A stretch of 64,000 nucleotides of DNA from Stenotrophomonas hibiscicola ATCC 19867 (lineage in GTDB: Bacteria > Pseudomonadota > Gammaproteobacteria > Xanthomonadales > Xanthomonadaceae): the NCBI RefSeq assembly GCF_000382065.1, contig NZ_KB907498.1, forward strand, positions 130,714-194,713, given 5' to 3'. Of the stretch, positions 35,981 to 45,579 are shown piece by piece. Both the position numbers and the translations under genes were made by a program. The notes beneath the pieces are model-generated. The model did no database searches. It had not been told where the DNA came from and saw only the letters and a program-made list of their open reading frames with translations. Every line of letters begins with the position of its first letter. Positions within the stretch are counted from its first letter, which is position 1.

Positions 35981-36876
35981 CAGTCTTCGTCCGGCCAGCG
36001 GATCGTCGGCGTGGCGTCGGCGCGCGGCGTTGGCACGGCCTCGACGGCCTGCCAGATCTTCAGCGCATCGACGGTGGCGGCCACGTCATGCACGCGCACG
36101 ATGCGTGCGCCACGCTGCACCGCGATCAGGTGCGCAGCCACCGAAGCCGCCACCCGCTCGGACGCCGCGTCGCGGCCGGTCAGCTCGCCCAGGCTGCGCT
36201 TGCGCGACAGGCCGGCCAGCATCGGCACGCCCAGTTCCAGGAAGTGTTCCGAGCGCGCCAGCAGGGTCATGTTGTGGGCGGTGGTCTTGCCGAAACCGAA
36301 ACCGAGATCGATCAGCAGGTTCTTCTTTGCGATGCCAGCCATTTCGGCAGCGAACAGGCGCTGCACCAGGAAACCGTGCACCTCGGCGACCACGTCGTCG
36401 TATTGCGGATCGGCCTGCATGTGGCCCGGCTCACCCTGCATGTGCATCAGCACCACCGGCACGCCGGCTCCAGCGGCGGCGTCCAGCGCCCCTTCCTGAC
36501 GCAGGCCGTAGATGTCGTTGATCATGCCGGCGCCGGCGGCTACGGCCGCGCGCATCACCTCCGGCTTGAAGGTATCGATGCTGATCGGCACCTGGGTACG
36601 GGCAGCCAGCTGCTCGATCACCGGAATCACCCGGCGCAGCTCTTCTTCAATCGAGACCGGCGCGGCGCCCGGGCGGGTCGATTCGCCGCCAATATCAAGA
36701 AGATCCGCGCCCTCCTCGACCAGCTTGAGGCCATGTGCGACCGCGGCCTCGGTGGTGTCGTGCGCGCCGCCATCGGAGAACGAGTCCGGGGTGACGTTGA
36801 CGATGCCCATGACCCGGGCACGGTCGAGGCGCAGGATGCGGCCGGCGCAATCGAGCTGGGGCGAGGTATCGAACAT
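35980..36876 (-). CDS. folP: Dihydropteroate synthase
   Basis: A 298-residue folate enzyme, the target of sulfonamides. Blocks: [66 protein letters not shown] and RVHDVAAT. It condenses pterin pyrophosphate with p-aminobenzoate. The ATG at 36876 follows AGGATTGCCC. Element copy A begins 39 bp upstream, so the promoter lies within or very near that repeat. First gene of folP-miaA-hfq-hflX here; ftsH is further upstream beyond the repeats. Confidence 0.96.
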   Translation of the reverse strand: MFDTSPQLDCAGRILRLDRARVMGIVNVTPDSFSDGGAHDTTEAAVAHGLKLVEEGADLLDIGGESTRPGAAPVSIEEELRRVIPVIEQLAARTQVPISIDTFKPEVMRAAVAAGAGMINDIYGLRQEGALDAAAGAGVPVVLMHMQGEPGHMQADPQYDDVVAEVHGFLVQRLFAAEMAGIAKKNLLIDLGFGFGKTTAHNMTLLARSEHFLELGVPMLAGLSRKRSLGELTGRDAASERVAASVAAHLIAVQRGARIVRVHDVAATVDALKIWQAVEAVPTPRADATPTIRWPDED

Positions 36877-36915
36877 GGGCAATCCTGCTGGGACAACGGC
36901 AGGTAGTTTAGTTCG

Positions 36916-37160
36916 GCAGGGCGGCGCCCTGCACCCGCAGAGGCAACGGCCACAGCAAAAGCCCAAGCAACAGCAGAGGCTGGTTTCCTGAGGATAGGCG
37001 GGGTGGGTCCGGTTGCGGGGGCCGCTGCAAGTACGTCCATGTAAGCTCGGTCGCCGCATCCATGCGGCTCACGCCCCCGCAACCGGACCCACCCCGCCTT
37101 CGACAGATTTCCACGATCTGTCGGGCCTTGTTTTCTGTAGAGCCGAGCCATGCTCGGCTC
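36916..37160 (+). repeat. Composite structured element, copy A
   Basis: In order: GC hairpin GCAGGGC/GCCCTGC (36916-36932), ACCCGC, a CAAC-rich tract, the block CTGGTTTCCTGAGG, then a core of 102 bp whose perfect 26-bp outer stem is 36997-37022 with 37073-37098. Inside the core are a TAC-GTCCAT-GTA mini-hairpin (about 37032-37043) and GCCGCAT/ATGCGGC (37053-37068). GACAGATTTCC follows, and a SMAG (37137-37160) ends the unit. The same order is found in copies B and C. No coding sense is evident. Together with copy B it fills the 594-bp gene-free gap before folP. Confidence 0.7.
37137..37160 (+). repeat. SMAG palindrome ending copy A
   Basis: GTAGAGCCGAGCCATGCTCG plus GCTC: a GTAG-led palindrome of the same subfamily as at 11626 and 55550. 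Confidence 0.75.
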
Positions 37161-37202
37161 AGATCTCCCGGATATCGAGATGTTCGATTTAGATGGAGAT
37201 TC

Positions 37203-37249
37203 ATCCACGCATGGCGTGGATCTACGTGTCGACCAAGGTCGACACCTAC
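37203..37249 (-). repeat. Two adjacent SMAG palindromes ending copy B
   Basis: On the minus strand, GTAG-GTGTCGACC-TT-GGTCGACAC (37226-37249) is followed directly by GTAGATCCACGCCATGCGTG plus GAT (37203-37225). Two different stems are in tandem. Confidence 0.8.
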
Positions 37250-37414
37250 CAACAGCAGCAGGAATCTGTCAGAGGTGGGGCGGTGTCGGAGGGCGGGGTG
37301 TCAGCCGCATGGATGCGGCTGCCAAGCTTACAGGGACGTACTTGCAGCGTCCCCGCACTCCGACACCGCCCCGCCATCCTACGGAAAGCCCGCTGTTGCT
37401 GTTGCTGTTGAGGT

Positions 37415-37437
37415 TGCCGGCCAGCGGCCGGCACTAC
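37415..37437 (-). repeat. SMAG palindrome inside copy B
   Basis: GTAG-TGCCGGCC-GCT-GGCCGGCA on the minus strand, lying between the leading hairpin and the CAAC-rich tract of copy B; copies A and C lack a SMAG at this point. Confidence 0.75.
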
Positions 37438-37470
37438 CACGGGTGCAGGGCGCAGCCCTGCCGCCCCTCC

Positions 37471-37656
37471 TCAGTGGCGGCGGCGCTTGCGGTCCACGTA
37501 CAGGGTCCTGGCAATGCTCAGCACAATGCCGACACCGATACCCACCACGCAGCCCAGCAGCAGGTTGTCGGCCCCAAGGCCCACACCCACGCCGACCACG
37601 GTGGCGATGACCATTTCGGCGGTGTGGGAAATCGGTTCGGGCTTCGGGGCGGACAT
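37471..37656 (-). CDS. Small membrane protein of unknown function
   Basis: A 61-residue protein with two Gly/Val-rich hydrophobic segments (about 13-31 and 33-50) and a basic C terminus ending DRKRRRH. The ATG at 37656 has GGAGC 5 bases upstream. It lies between ftsH and the repeat-filled gap before folP. No named family recognised; likely a small inner-membrane protein. Confidence 0.65.
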   Translation of the reverse strand: MSAPKPEPISHTAEMVIATVVGVGVGLGADNLLLGCVVGIGVGIVLSIARTLYVDRKRRRH

Positions 37657-37757
37657 GCGGGCTCCAGCGTCAGATCGGATCTTCGGGATGGGCCAGTGGC
37701 CCGGAAACGACGAAGCCGGGTTGCCCCGGCCTCGTCTGGTGCACCTGCAGCGGGCCG

Positions 37758-39692
<1,935 letters not shown>

Positions 39693-39761
39693 CCTCATTG
39701 GCTCCGGTGTTCCTCTCAGTGCTGGCGTTGCGTGGGGGTCGAACTTGCGTACATTGCGAGC

Positions 39762-40394
39762 TTACTTCATGTGGGCGCGTTTTCCCTGACCCAAGGCATA
39801 CACCTCGGGAGAGCGCTTGCGCGAGGCTTCCGGCTTGCGGATGGAGACCTTGTCGTACCGGCGGCGCATGTCGCGCACGTAGTCGTCAAAGCCTTCACCC
39901 TGGAACAGCTTGATCAGGAACGCCCCACCGGTCTTGAGGTGGTTGTCGGCAAAATCCAGGGCCAGCTCCGCCAGGTGCATCATCCGCGGCTGGTCGACCG
40001 CGCCCACACCACTCTTATTGGGGGCCATGTCCGACAGCACAAGGTCTACCGGCTGATCCCCGAGCATGGCTTCAAACTGCGATAGGACGGCTTCTTCCCT
40101 GAAGTCACCATGAAGGAACTCCACGCCGGCCAGCGGCGGCATGTCCAGGATATCCAGGGCCAGCACCCGGCCGGTATCGCCGATCTGTCTCCGCACCTGT
40201 TGAGACCAGCCGCCCGGGGCCGCGCCGAGGTCGACCACCACCATGTGCGGCTTCAGCAACCGGTCACGTTCCAGCAGCTCTTCGAGCTTGTAGGCGGCAC
40301 GCGAGCGCATGCCTTCGGCCTGGGCCTTCTTCACGAAGGGGTCGGAGAAGTGTTCCTTGAGCCAGCGCTGGCTGCTTTTGCTGCGGGTAGCCAT
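39762..40394 (-). CDS. rlmE: 23S rRNA 2'-O-ribose U2552 methyltransferase
   Basis: A 210-residue SAM-dependent RNA methyltransferase (FtsJ/RrmJ). SAM site [13 protein letters not shown], and catalytic K-D-K-E tetrad visible as [29 protein letters not shown] and SIRKPEASR. It methylates U2552 in the ribosomal A loop. Starts [20 protein letters not shown] at 40394; divergent from yhbY with 65 bp between. Confidence 0.96.
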   Translation of the reverse strand: MATRSKSSQRWLKEHFSDPFVKKAQAEGMRSRAAYKLEELLERDRLLKPHMVVVDLGAAPGGWSQQVRRQIGDTGRVLALDILDMPPLAGVEFLHGDFREEAVLSQFEAMLGDQPVDLVLSDMAPNKSGVGAVDQPRMMHLAELALDFADNHLKTGGAFLIKLFQGEGFDDYVRDMRRRYDKVSIRKPEASRKRSPEVYALGQGKRAHMK

Positions 40395-40459
40395 TGAAAA
40401 TAGGGGCTGATGGGGTCCTCATGATACCCTGATCGCCCCATTCAACCGTCTTTTCCTGC

Positions 40460-40765
40460 ATGTCCATCGCCCTGACCGCCTCCCAGACCCGTTTCCTGCG
40501 CGGCCAAGCCCACGACCTGAAGGCCCTGCTGCAGACCGGCGGCAAGGGTGTGACCCCGGCCTTCATTGCTGAGCTGAACGAAGTGCTGGAGCGCCACGAG
40601 CTGGTCAAGGTGAAGGTCGCTGCCGAAGACCGCGAGGCCCGTGACGTGATGATCGGCGAGATCGTCGAAGCCACCGAAAGCGCGCTGGTGCAGCGCATCG
40701 GCCACGTCGCCGTGCTGTACCGCCCGAGCAGGGAACAGCGCCAGATCGTGCTGCCGCGCGGCTGA
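40460..40765 (+). CDS. yhbY: CRM-domain RNA-binding protein YhbY
   Basis: A 101-residue single CRM-domain protein: LTASQTRFLRGQAHDLKALL, the loop GKGVTPAFIAELNEVLERHE and KVKVAAEDREARD, ending with RIGHVAVLYR. YhbY associates with pre-50S ribosomal subunits. Placed next to rlmE and ftsH as in many gammaproteobacteria. The ATG at 40460 lacks a strong ribosome site. Confidence 0.92.
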   Translation: MSIALTASQTRFLRGQAHDLKALLQTGGKGVTPAFIAELNEVLERHELVKVKVAAEDREARDVMIGEIVEATESALVQRIGHVAVLYRPSREQRQIVLPRG

Positions 40766-40778
40766 TCGGCCTACTGCC

Positions 40779-41153
40779 ATGCAGCTGAACCACGAACCGC
40801 CGGACTACGCCTACAGCCTGCGCGCCGCCGATGGCCGCTCGGCCAAGGTCAATGACCAGCTGCTGGGCAGCAGTTTCTTCCTGACCCCGGACCAGCTGGT
40901 CACGCAATGGCCGGCGGTGAGCGCCACTGCGCTGCAGCTGGCTGACCTGGATCCGATCCTGGCGCTGAACCCTGCGCTGATCGTGCTCGGCACGGGTGAC
41001 CGTCAGGTGTTCCCGCCGGCGGCGGTGATGGCCGCCTGCCTGTCACGCGGCATCGGCCTGGAAGTGATGAACAATCCAGCCGCCGCGCGTACGTTCAACA
41101 TCCTGGCCGGCGAAGGCCGCAAGGTCGCGGCTGCTTTCATTCTGGAAGGCTGA
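40779..41153 (+). CDS. Mth938-like domain protein (DUF498)
   Basis: A 124-residue cytoplasmic protein whose central DPILALNPALIVLGTGDRQV and C-terminal MNNPAAARTFNILAGEGRKV match the Mth938/NDUFAF3-like family. In eukaryotes the relative assists complex I assembly; the bacterial role is unclear. It starts 13 bp after yhbY and is probably in its operon. Confidence 0.85.
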   Translation: MQLNHEPPDYAYSLRAADGRSAKVNDQLLGSSFFLTPDQLVTQWPAVSATALQLADLDPILALNPALIVLGTGDRQVFPPAAVMAACLSRGIGLEVMNNPAAARTFNILAGEGRKVAAAFILEG

Positions 41154-41181
41154 GTTCTCGAGTCACCGGTGCCTCCGGCCC

Positions 41182-41670
41182 CTAGCGGCCTGAAGGCGCG
41201 CAGCGGAATGCCGAGAACTCCTGGAGCCGGCCGATCAGGTGGCCGCCCTGCCCCCAGCGGATATCCATGACCTTCCAGTCCCGGTCCTGCCGCTGCAGCA
41301 GGACCCGGTCGGTCCATCGATAGTCGCCCACTGCCATGTCGACGCGGATCCAGGTCGCGTCACCCCTCGATTCGGGCATTCCCACCGCGACCGTGTCCGG
41401 TCGGTCCGGCGCCAGCAGATACAGGCTCTGGTCGAGCATGTGTGGCTTCTCGTCGTGCGCGGCCAGCGCGGTGCAGGCCCGCTCGTAAGCATGCTGCGCA
41501 TCGACCGCCGAGCGCAGGGCATCGCCCAGCGACGGCGGGATGGCCGCTTCATCTGAAGCCGGCGCCTGGACTACGGCGTAAAGACGGGTGACCACGTCGC
41601 GCGGATCGCTGGCCGCGGTGACCAGCGGCGCGGCGATCAGCAAGGCGAGAACGGAAGCAGGACGCAGCAT
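41182..41670 (-). CDS. Exported protein of unknown function
   Basis: A 162-residue protein with signal peptide (MLRPASVLALLIAAPLVTAA). The mature part starts with DPRDVVTRLYAVVQAPASDE and has a C-terminal beta-rich half (RVLLQRQDRDWKVMDIRWG), a pattern like the DUF3828/SnoaL-type fold, but the match is only suggestive. The ATG at 41670 is where the signal peptide begins. It converges on the Mth938-like gene and is the first gene after nlpD on this strand, where other gammaproteobacteria carry rpoS. Confidence 0.7.
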   Translation of the reverse strand: MLRPASVLALLIAAPLVTAASDPRDVVTRLYAVVQAPASDEAAIPPSLGDALRSAVDAQHAYERACTALAAHDEKPHMLDQSLYLLAPDRPDTVAVGMPESRGDATWIRVDMAVGDYRWTDRVLLQRQDRDWKVMDIRWGQGGHLIGRLQEFSAFRCAPSGR

Positions 41671-41769
41671 GGGGTACCGGGTCGACTGGGACCGCTCAAG
41701 AATGCCGGGTATCCGGTCCGCCGTGAAGGTGAGCCAGCGGCACACAGGATCGCAAACGACCGCTCCGCA

Positions 41770-41794
41770 GTCGCTGAGTCGAGCACGGCTCTAC
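41770..41794 (-). repeat. Partial SMAG-like palindrome
   Basis: On the minus strand GTAGAGCC-GTGCTCGACTC resembles a truncated SMAG unit in the nlpD-downstream gap. Confidence 0.4.
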
Positions 41795-41841
41795 AGGTCA
41801 GGAACGCCAGGCATGGCCCGGCACTCCCTGTTCCAACCGCG

Positions 41842-42624
41842 TCAACGTGCCGGCAGGTACTGCTGCGGATCGACCGGCTTGCCGTTGTAGCGAATCTCGA
41901 AGTGGACCATGTCGCGGTTCGCACCGGTGCGGCCCATTTCGGCGATCTGCTCGCCGGCTTTCACGCTCTGCCCTTCATTCACCAGGCGCTTGCGGTTGTG
42001 GCCATAGGCCGACAGCCACTGGTCGCTGTGCTTGATGATGATCAGTTCGCCGTAGCCGACCAGGCCGGCACCGGAGTACACCACCACACCGTTGGCGGTT
42101 GCCTTGACCGGCTGGCCGCTGGTACCGGCGATGTCGACGCCCTGCTTGGTCGCGTCACCGGCCACGTAGCGGCCGACGATCGCGCCATCGGCTGGCCAGC
42201 GCCAGGCGATGTTGCTCTTCACCGGCCCGACCGGCGCCGGGGCCGGCGCGGTGCTGCCGCCACTGCTGCCAGCCGAACGCGGCGGGGTGACCACCGTGGT
42301 CGGCGCACGGCCGCTGGTGGCCCCCTGCGGATACAGGCGGATCACCTGGCCGGGGTAGATGGTCGACGGGTTGTCCAGACGATTCCAGGCAATCAGGTCG
42401 GCCGGGGTGATGTCATGGATGCGGGCCAGCGCATAGATGGTGTCGCCCTTGCGCACCACCACGGTCTGCCCGGGCTTGGGTACCGAGGTCTTCGGCGTGC
42501 TCACGCCGCCAGCGTTGCCGCCGCCCGGGCGGACCACGGTGGCGGTACCGCAGGCGGCCAGTGTGGAAACCAGCAACGCCAGCGCGCCGATGCGCACTCC
42601 CTTGCTCAGACGATCAGGATTCAT
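41842..42624 (-). CDS. nlpD: NlpD-type lipoprotein (LysM + degenerate M23 domain, amidase activator)
   Basis: A 260-residue outer-membrane lipoprotein. Lipobox LAAC with Cys-25, LysM domain (about 53-98, VVRKGDTIYALARIHDITPA), Pro/Ser linker, and an M23/LytM domain (about 160-258). The metalloprotease site is incomplete: KQGVDIAG replaces the first catalytic His and DMVHFEIR lacks the HxH pair, as in E. coli NlpD, so it should activate an amidase for cell separation rather than cut peptidoglycan. Its ATG overlaps the yqaA stop by 3 bases (ATGA). Confidence 0.92.
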   Translation of the reverse strand: MNPDRLSKGVRIGALALLVSTLAACGTATVVRPGGGNAGGVSTPKTSVPKPGQTVVVRKGDTIYALARIHDITPADLIAWNRLDNPSTIYPGQVIRLYPQGATSGRAPTTVVTPPRSAGSSGGSTAPAPAPVGPVKSNIAWRWPADGAIVGRYVAGDATKQGVDIAGTSGQPVKATANGVVVYSGAGLVGYGELIIIKHSDQWLSAYGHNRKRLVNEGQSVKAGEQIAEMGRTGANRDMVHFEIRYNGKPVDPQQYLPAR

Positions 42625-43235
42625 GCGAACTTCGACCTCCATACAAGCCAGGCGATCAGCACCACCACCAGCACGGTGGCGATCCAGCCCAGCGGTTCAA
42701 TCCAGCGACGCAGTGCGGCTTCGGCACGCGCACCACCGATACGGATGACCGCGGCCAGCACGAACACGCGCTTGCCGCGACCGATCAGCATGCTCAGCAG
42801 GTACTGCGGCATGGGTACGCCGACGATACCCGATGCCCACGTGAAGACCTTCATCGGGATGGGCATGAATCCGCCCAGCACCAGGAAGGTGAACACCGCC
42901 CAGGGCGACTCGGCCATCTTCGCCTGCACGGTGGTGATGCCCTGCTCGATCGCCGGCAGCATGCCCAGCGCTTCGAACAGCGGCTTGATCGCCTCGAAGG
43001 CGTAGTGACCCAGTGCATAGCCAACCAGCGCGCCGAGCATCGAGCCGGCCAGGCTGAGGGTGGCGAACCACCAGCCGCGCTTGGGCTGGGCCACGCACAT
43101 CGGCGCCAGCATCACCTCCGGCATCACCGGGAAAATGATCGCTTCGAAGAAACTCAACACCGTCAGGTAGGTCGGCGCGCGTTCGTGCGCCGCCCACTTC
43201 ATCGCCCGCTCGTACAGCGGCCCGAAAATCTTCAT
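42621..43235 (-). CDS. YqaA-family membrane protein (VTT/SNARE-associated fold)
   Basis: A 204-residue inner-membrane protein with four to five hydrophobic segments and family motifs FFEAIIFPVMPEVMLAPMCV, GSMLGALVGYALGHYAFEA and PMPQYLLSMLIGRGKR. It belongs to the DedA/VTT-like group, which handles lipid or divalent-ion transport in some members. It lies in a tight surE-pcm-yqaA-nlpD cluster: 18 bp after pcm and overlapping nlpD. Confidence 0.88.
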   Translation of the reverse strand: MKIFGPLYERAMKWAAHERAPTYLTVLSFFEAIIFPVMPEVMLAPMCVAQPKRGWWFATLSLAGSMLGALVGYALGHYAFEAIKPLFEALGMLPAIEQGITTVQAKMAESPWAVFTFLVLGGFMPIPMKVFTWASGIVGVPMPQYLLSMLIGRGKRVFVLAAVIRIGGARAEAALRRWIEPLGWIATVLVVVLIAWLVWRSKFA

Positions 43236-43253
43236 GCAACCCTGCTCCGTGGA

Positions 43254-43931
43254 TTAGTCGAGCATGCCAGACAGCAGCGGCACGAAGGTGACCGGCGCCA
43301 GCACGTGTTGTTCGATGCTGCCGTCGGCCTTGCGGTCCAGCTGCACCAGCGACTGCGCCCCGGGACCACCGACCGGCGCCACCAGCCGGCCGCCCTCGGC
43401 CAGCTGCTCGATCAGCGCGTCGACCAGTGCCGGCGCCGCCGCAGTGACCACGATGGCATCGAAGGGACCGTGCTCGGCCCAGCCGACGCGACCGTCGTCA
43501 TGCTTGGTGCGGATGTTCATGCCCAGCGCACGGAAGCGCTTGCGCGCCTGGCGCAGCAGGTCGCCGATGCGCTCCACGGTGTAGACCTCCAGGCCCAGCG
43601 CACCGAGGATGGCGGCCTGGTACCCGGAACCGGTGCCCACTTCCAGCACGCGCTTGGGCGCGACCTGGAGGACCGCTTCGGTCATCCGCGCTACCACCCA
43701 GGGCTGCGAGATGGTCTGGCCGTGGCCGATGGGCAGCGCGGTATCCTCGTAGGCACGCGAGGCCAGCGCTTCGTCGATGAACAGATGGCGCGGCACCACC
43801 CGGATCGCGTTCAAGGTCGGCTCGTCGACGATGCCGGCTTCGCGCAGGCGGTCGACCAGACGGTCACGCACGCGCTGCGAGGTCATGCCGATACCCACAG
43901 CTTCCGGTTGCAGGCGCAGGCGTGGGCTCAT
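43254..43931 (-). CDS. pcm: Protein-L-isoaspartate O-methyltransferase
   Basis: A 225-residue SAM methyltransferase that starts repair of isoaspartyl residues. Motifs: [20 protein letters not shown], the active-site [18 protein letters not shown] motif [16 protein letters not shown] and [15 protein letters not shown]. The ATG at 43931 overlaps the surE stop (ATGA, 43928-43931). Confidence 0.95.
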   Translation of the reverse strand: MSPRLRLQPEAVGIGMTSQRVRDRLVDRLREAGIVDEPTLNAIRVVPRHLFIDEALASRAYEDTALPIGHGQTISQPWVVARMTEAVLQVAPKRVLEVGTGSGYQAAILGALGLEVYTVERIGDLLRQARKRFRALGMNIRTKHDDGRVGWAEHGPFDAIVVTAAAPALVDALIEQLAEGGRLVAPVGGPGAQSLVQLDRKADGSIEQHVLAPVTFVPLLSGMLD

Positions 43932-44707
43932 GCCGGCTGGTCCAGGGCTGCGCTGAGGCCGCCGACCCAGCTGGCCACCTTCTCCAGCGCCTGGTAGCGG
44001 GTGAGGTCGACCTGGATCGGCGTGATCGAGATGTGGCCGGTGCGCACGGCGTGGAAATCGGTACCCGGGCCGGAGTCCTGCTCGCGGCCGGCCGGGCCGA
44101 TCCAGTACACCTCGTTGCCGCGTGGATCCTTCTGCGCGATGCAGCCTTCGGCACGATGGCGGTTGCCGAGGCGCGTGACCTCGAAGCCCTTGACCTCGCT
44201 CCACGGCAGGTCCGGCACGTTGACGTTGAGGATGGTGTCGGCCGGCAGCGGGTCGGCCTTGAGCCGTGCAACGATCTCGACCGCGGCGCGCGCAGCGGTT
44301 TCGTAGTGCTTCGGATCGTGGTTGCGGCTGACCAGCGACACCGCCACGGCGGGCAGGCCCAGGAAGCGACCTTCCATCGCCGCCGAAACAGTGCCGGAAT
44401 AGATCACGTCATCACCGAGGTTGGCGACGTTGTTGATGCCGGACACGACAATGTCGGGCTCGAATTCAAGCAGGCCGGTCAGCGCCAGGTGCACGCAGTC
44501 GGTCGGGGTGCCGGCCACCGAGACGGTGTAATGGTCGATGCGCTTGAGCCGTATCGGCAGATCCAGCGTCAGCGAGTTGCTGGCGCCGGAGCGATCGCGG
44601 TCGGGTGCGACCACCGTAACCTCGTGCCCAGCCTCGCGCAGGACCGAGGCAAGCATCCGGATGCCTGCAGCGTCGACACCATCGTCATTGCTGACCAGGA
44701 TTCGCAT
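43928..44707 (-). CDS. surE: 5'/3'-nucleotidase SurE
   Basis: A 259-residue survival protein, starting [16 protein letters not shown] with the metal-binding Asp pair in NDDG. Further family blocks: [17 protein letters not shown] and [20 protein letters not shown]. It dephosphorylates nucleoside monophosphates and exopolyphosphate. Start ATG at 44707; divergent from the Smr-domain gene at 44917. Confidence 0.96.
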   Translation of the reverse strand: MRILVSNDDGVDAAGIRMLASVLREAGHEVTVVAPDRDRSGASNSLTLDLPIRLKRIDHYTVSVAGTPTDCVHLALTGLLEFEPDIVVSGINNVANLGDDVIYSGTVSAAMEGRFLGLPAVAVSLVSRNHDPKHYETAARAAVEIVARLKADPLPADTILNVNVPDLPWSEVKGFEVTRLGNRHRAEGCIAQKDPRGNEVYWIGPAGREQDSGPGTDFHAVRTGHISITPIQVDLTRYQALEKVASWVGGLSAALDQPA

Positions 44708-44916
44708 CTTCGATTTAACCGCTTGATTTTCCAAGAATTCGATTCCGTCACCGTGCAGTGTGGGCGGGACCGCCGCGCTCCCCTGCGGAAGCCGTCGACC
44801 CTGCAAGCGCATCGTCTATTGTGCCGCATGCGAGCCGCCGGTCCTACCCTGCCGGCGGTCACGGCCGACATCGAACCGTCATAGGCAGACCTGCGCCGGC
44901 GGTTTACCCTGTGCGC

Positions 44917-45456
44917 ATGTCGCACCCTGAAGACGAAGATCCCGCCGCGCTGTTCCGTGCGGCCATCGGCGAAGTGACGCCGCTGCGCAAGGATGCCGAG
45001 CCGGCACCTGCCGCGCCGCGACCGAAGCCGCGTGCGCGGATGGCCGAACGTGACGAGGCCGACGCCGCCGGCGAGTTCGCCCGGCTGCTGCGCGACAGCA
45101 CCCCGCTGGAAGCCGGCGATGTGGCCAGCTATCGACGCGACAACCTGCCACCACGCCTGTTCCAGCGCCTCAAGCGTGGCCAGTACTCGGTGCAGGACGA
45201 GCTGGACCTGCACGGCGCCACCGCCGCACAGGCGGAGACGCTGCTGCGCCAGTTCCTGCTTGAAGCGCATGCACACGAATATGGCTGCGTGCGCATCATC
45301 CACGGCAAGGGCCTGCAAGCCGATGGCGGTGCGCCGGTGCTGAAGAACCTGGTTGACCGCCTGCTGCGGCTGCGCAACGACGTGCTGGCGTTCCATTCAG
45401 CGCCGGCCGGGCAAGGCGGGACCGGCGCGGTACTGGTGCTGCTGGCGCGGCGCTGA
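44917..45456 (+). CDS. Smr-domain protein
   Basis: A 179-residue protein with an N-terminal low-complexity half and a C-terminal Smr domain (about 90-179): LDLHGATAAQAETLLRQFLL, then the characteristic VRIIHGKGLQADGGAPVLK. Smr domains are DNA or RNA endonucleases, and small stand-alone ones (SmrA/SmrB type) act on collided ribosomes' mRNA in E. coli. Which one this is cannot be decided. Start ATG at 44917. Converges on truD across a SMAG pair. Confidence 0.85.
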   Translation: MSHPEDEDPAALFRAAIGEVTPLRKDAEPAPAAPRPKPRARMAERDEADAAGEFARLLRDSTPLEAGDVASYRRDNLPPRLFQRLKRGQYSVQDELDLHGATAAQAETLLRQFLLEAHAHEYGCVRIIHGKGLQADGGAPVLKNLVDRLLRLRNDVLAFHSAPAGQGGTGAVLVLLARR

Positions 45457-45480
45457 AAAAAGGGGACGCCATGAGTCCAG

Positions 45481-45567
45481 GTAGAGTCGACTGTCAGTCG
45501 ACTGCTCTTCCAGGGGCAAGCGAATACCCCGCGCTGCGCGCGCAAGTCGACTGACAGTCGACTCTAC
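45481..45567. repeat. SMAG palindrome pair between convergent genes
   Basis: GTAGAGTCGACTGTCAGTCG at the left and the mirror unit ending GACTCTAC at the right form a long dyad with a loop of about 40 bases between the Smr and truD stop codons. AAAAAAGGGGACG at about 45456-45468 resembles the start of the 3354-3433 hairpin. Confidence 0.85.
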
Positions 45568-45579
45568 CGTGCGCCCTGC

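Larger units (their letters stand above)
37203..37461 (-). repeat. Composite structured element, copy B (inverted)
   Basis: Reads in the opposite direction to copy A. From the right: GC hairpin (37445-37461), an inserted SMAG (37415-37437), CAACAGCAACAGC tract, AGCGGGCTTTCCGTAGG block, core with outer stem 37275-37298/37351-37374 (one mismatch, one G-T pair), TAC-GTCCCT-GTA mini-hairpin, AGCCGCAT/ATGCGGCT hairpin (37303-37320), then CTGACAGATTCCTGCTGCTG and two SMAGs (37203-37249). Its right-hand flank and that of copy C agree closely up to and into the SMAG. The outer tracts CAACAGCA and TGCTGTTG can also pair. Confidence 0.7.

Noticed and set aside
36916..37461. CRISPR-like array
   Set aside because: The repeats are inverted palindromes of variable sequence without regular spacers, and no cas genes are present.
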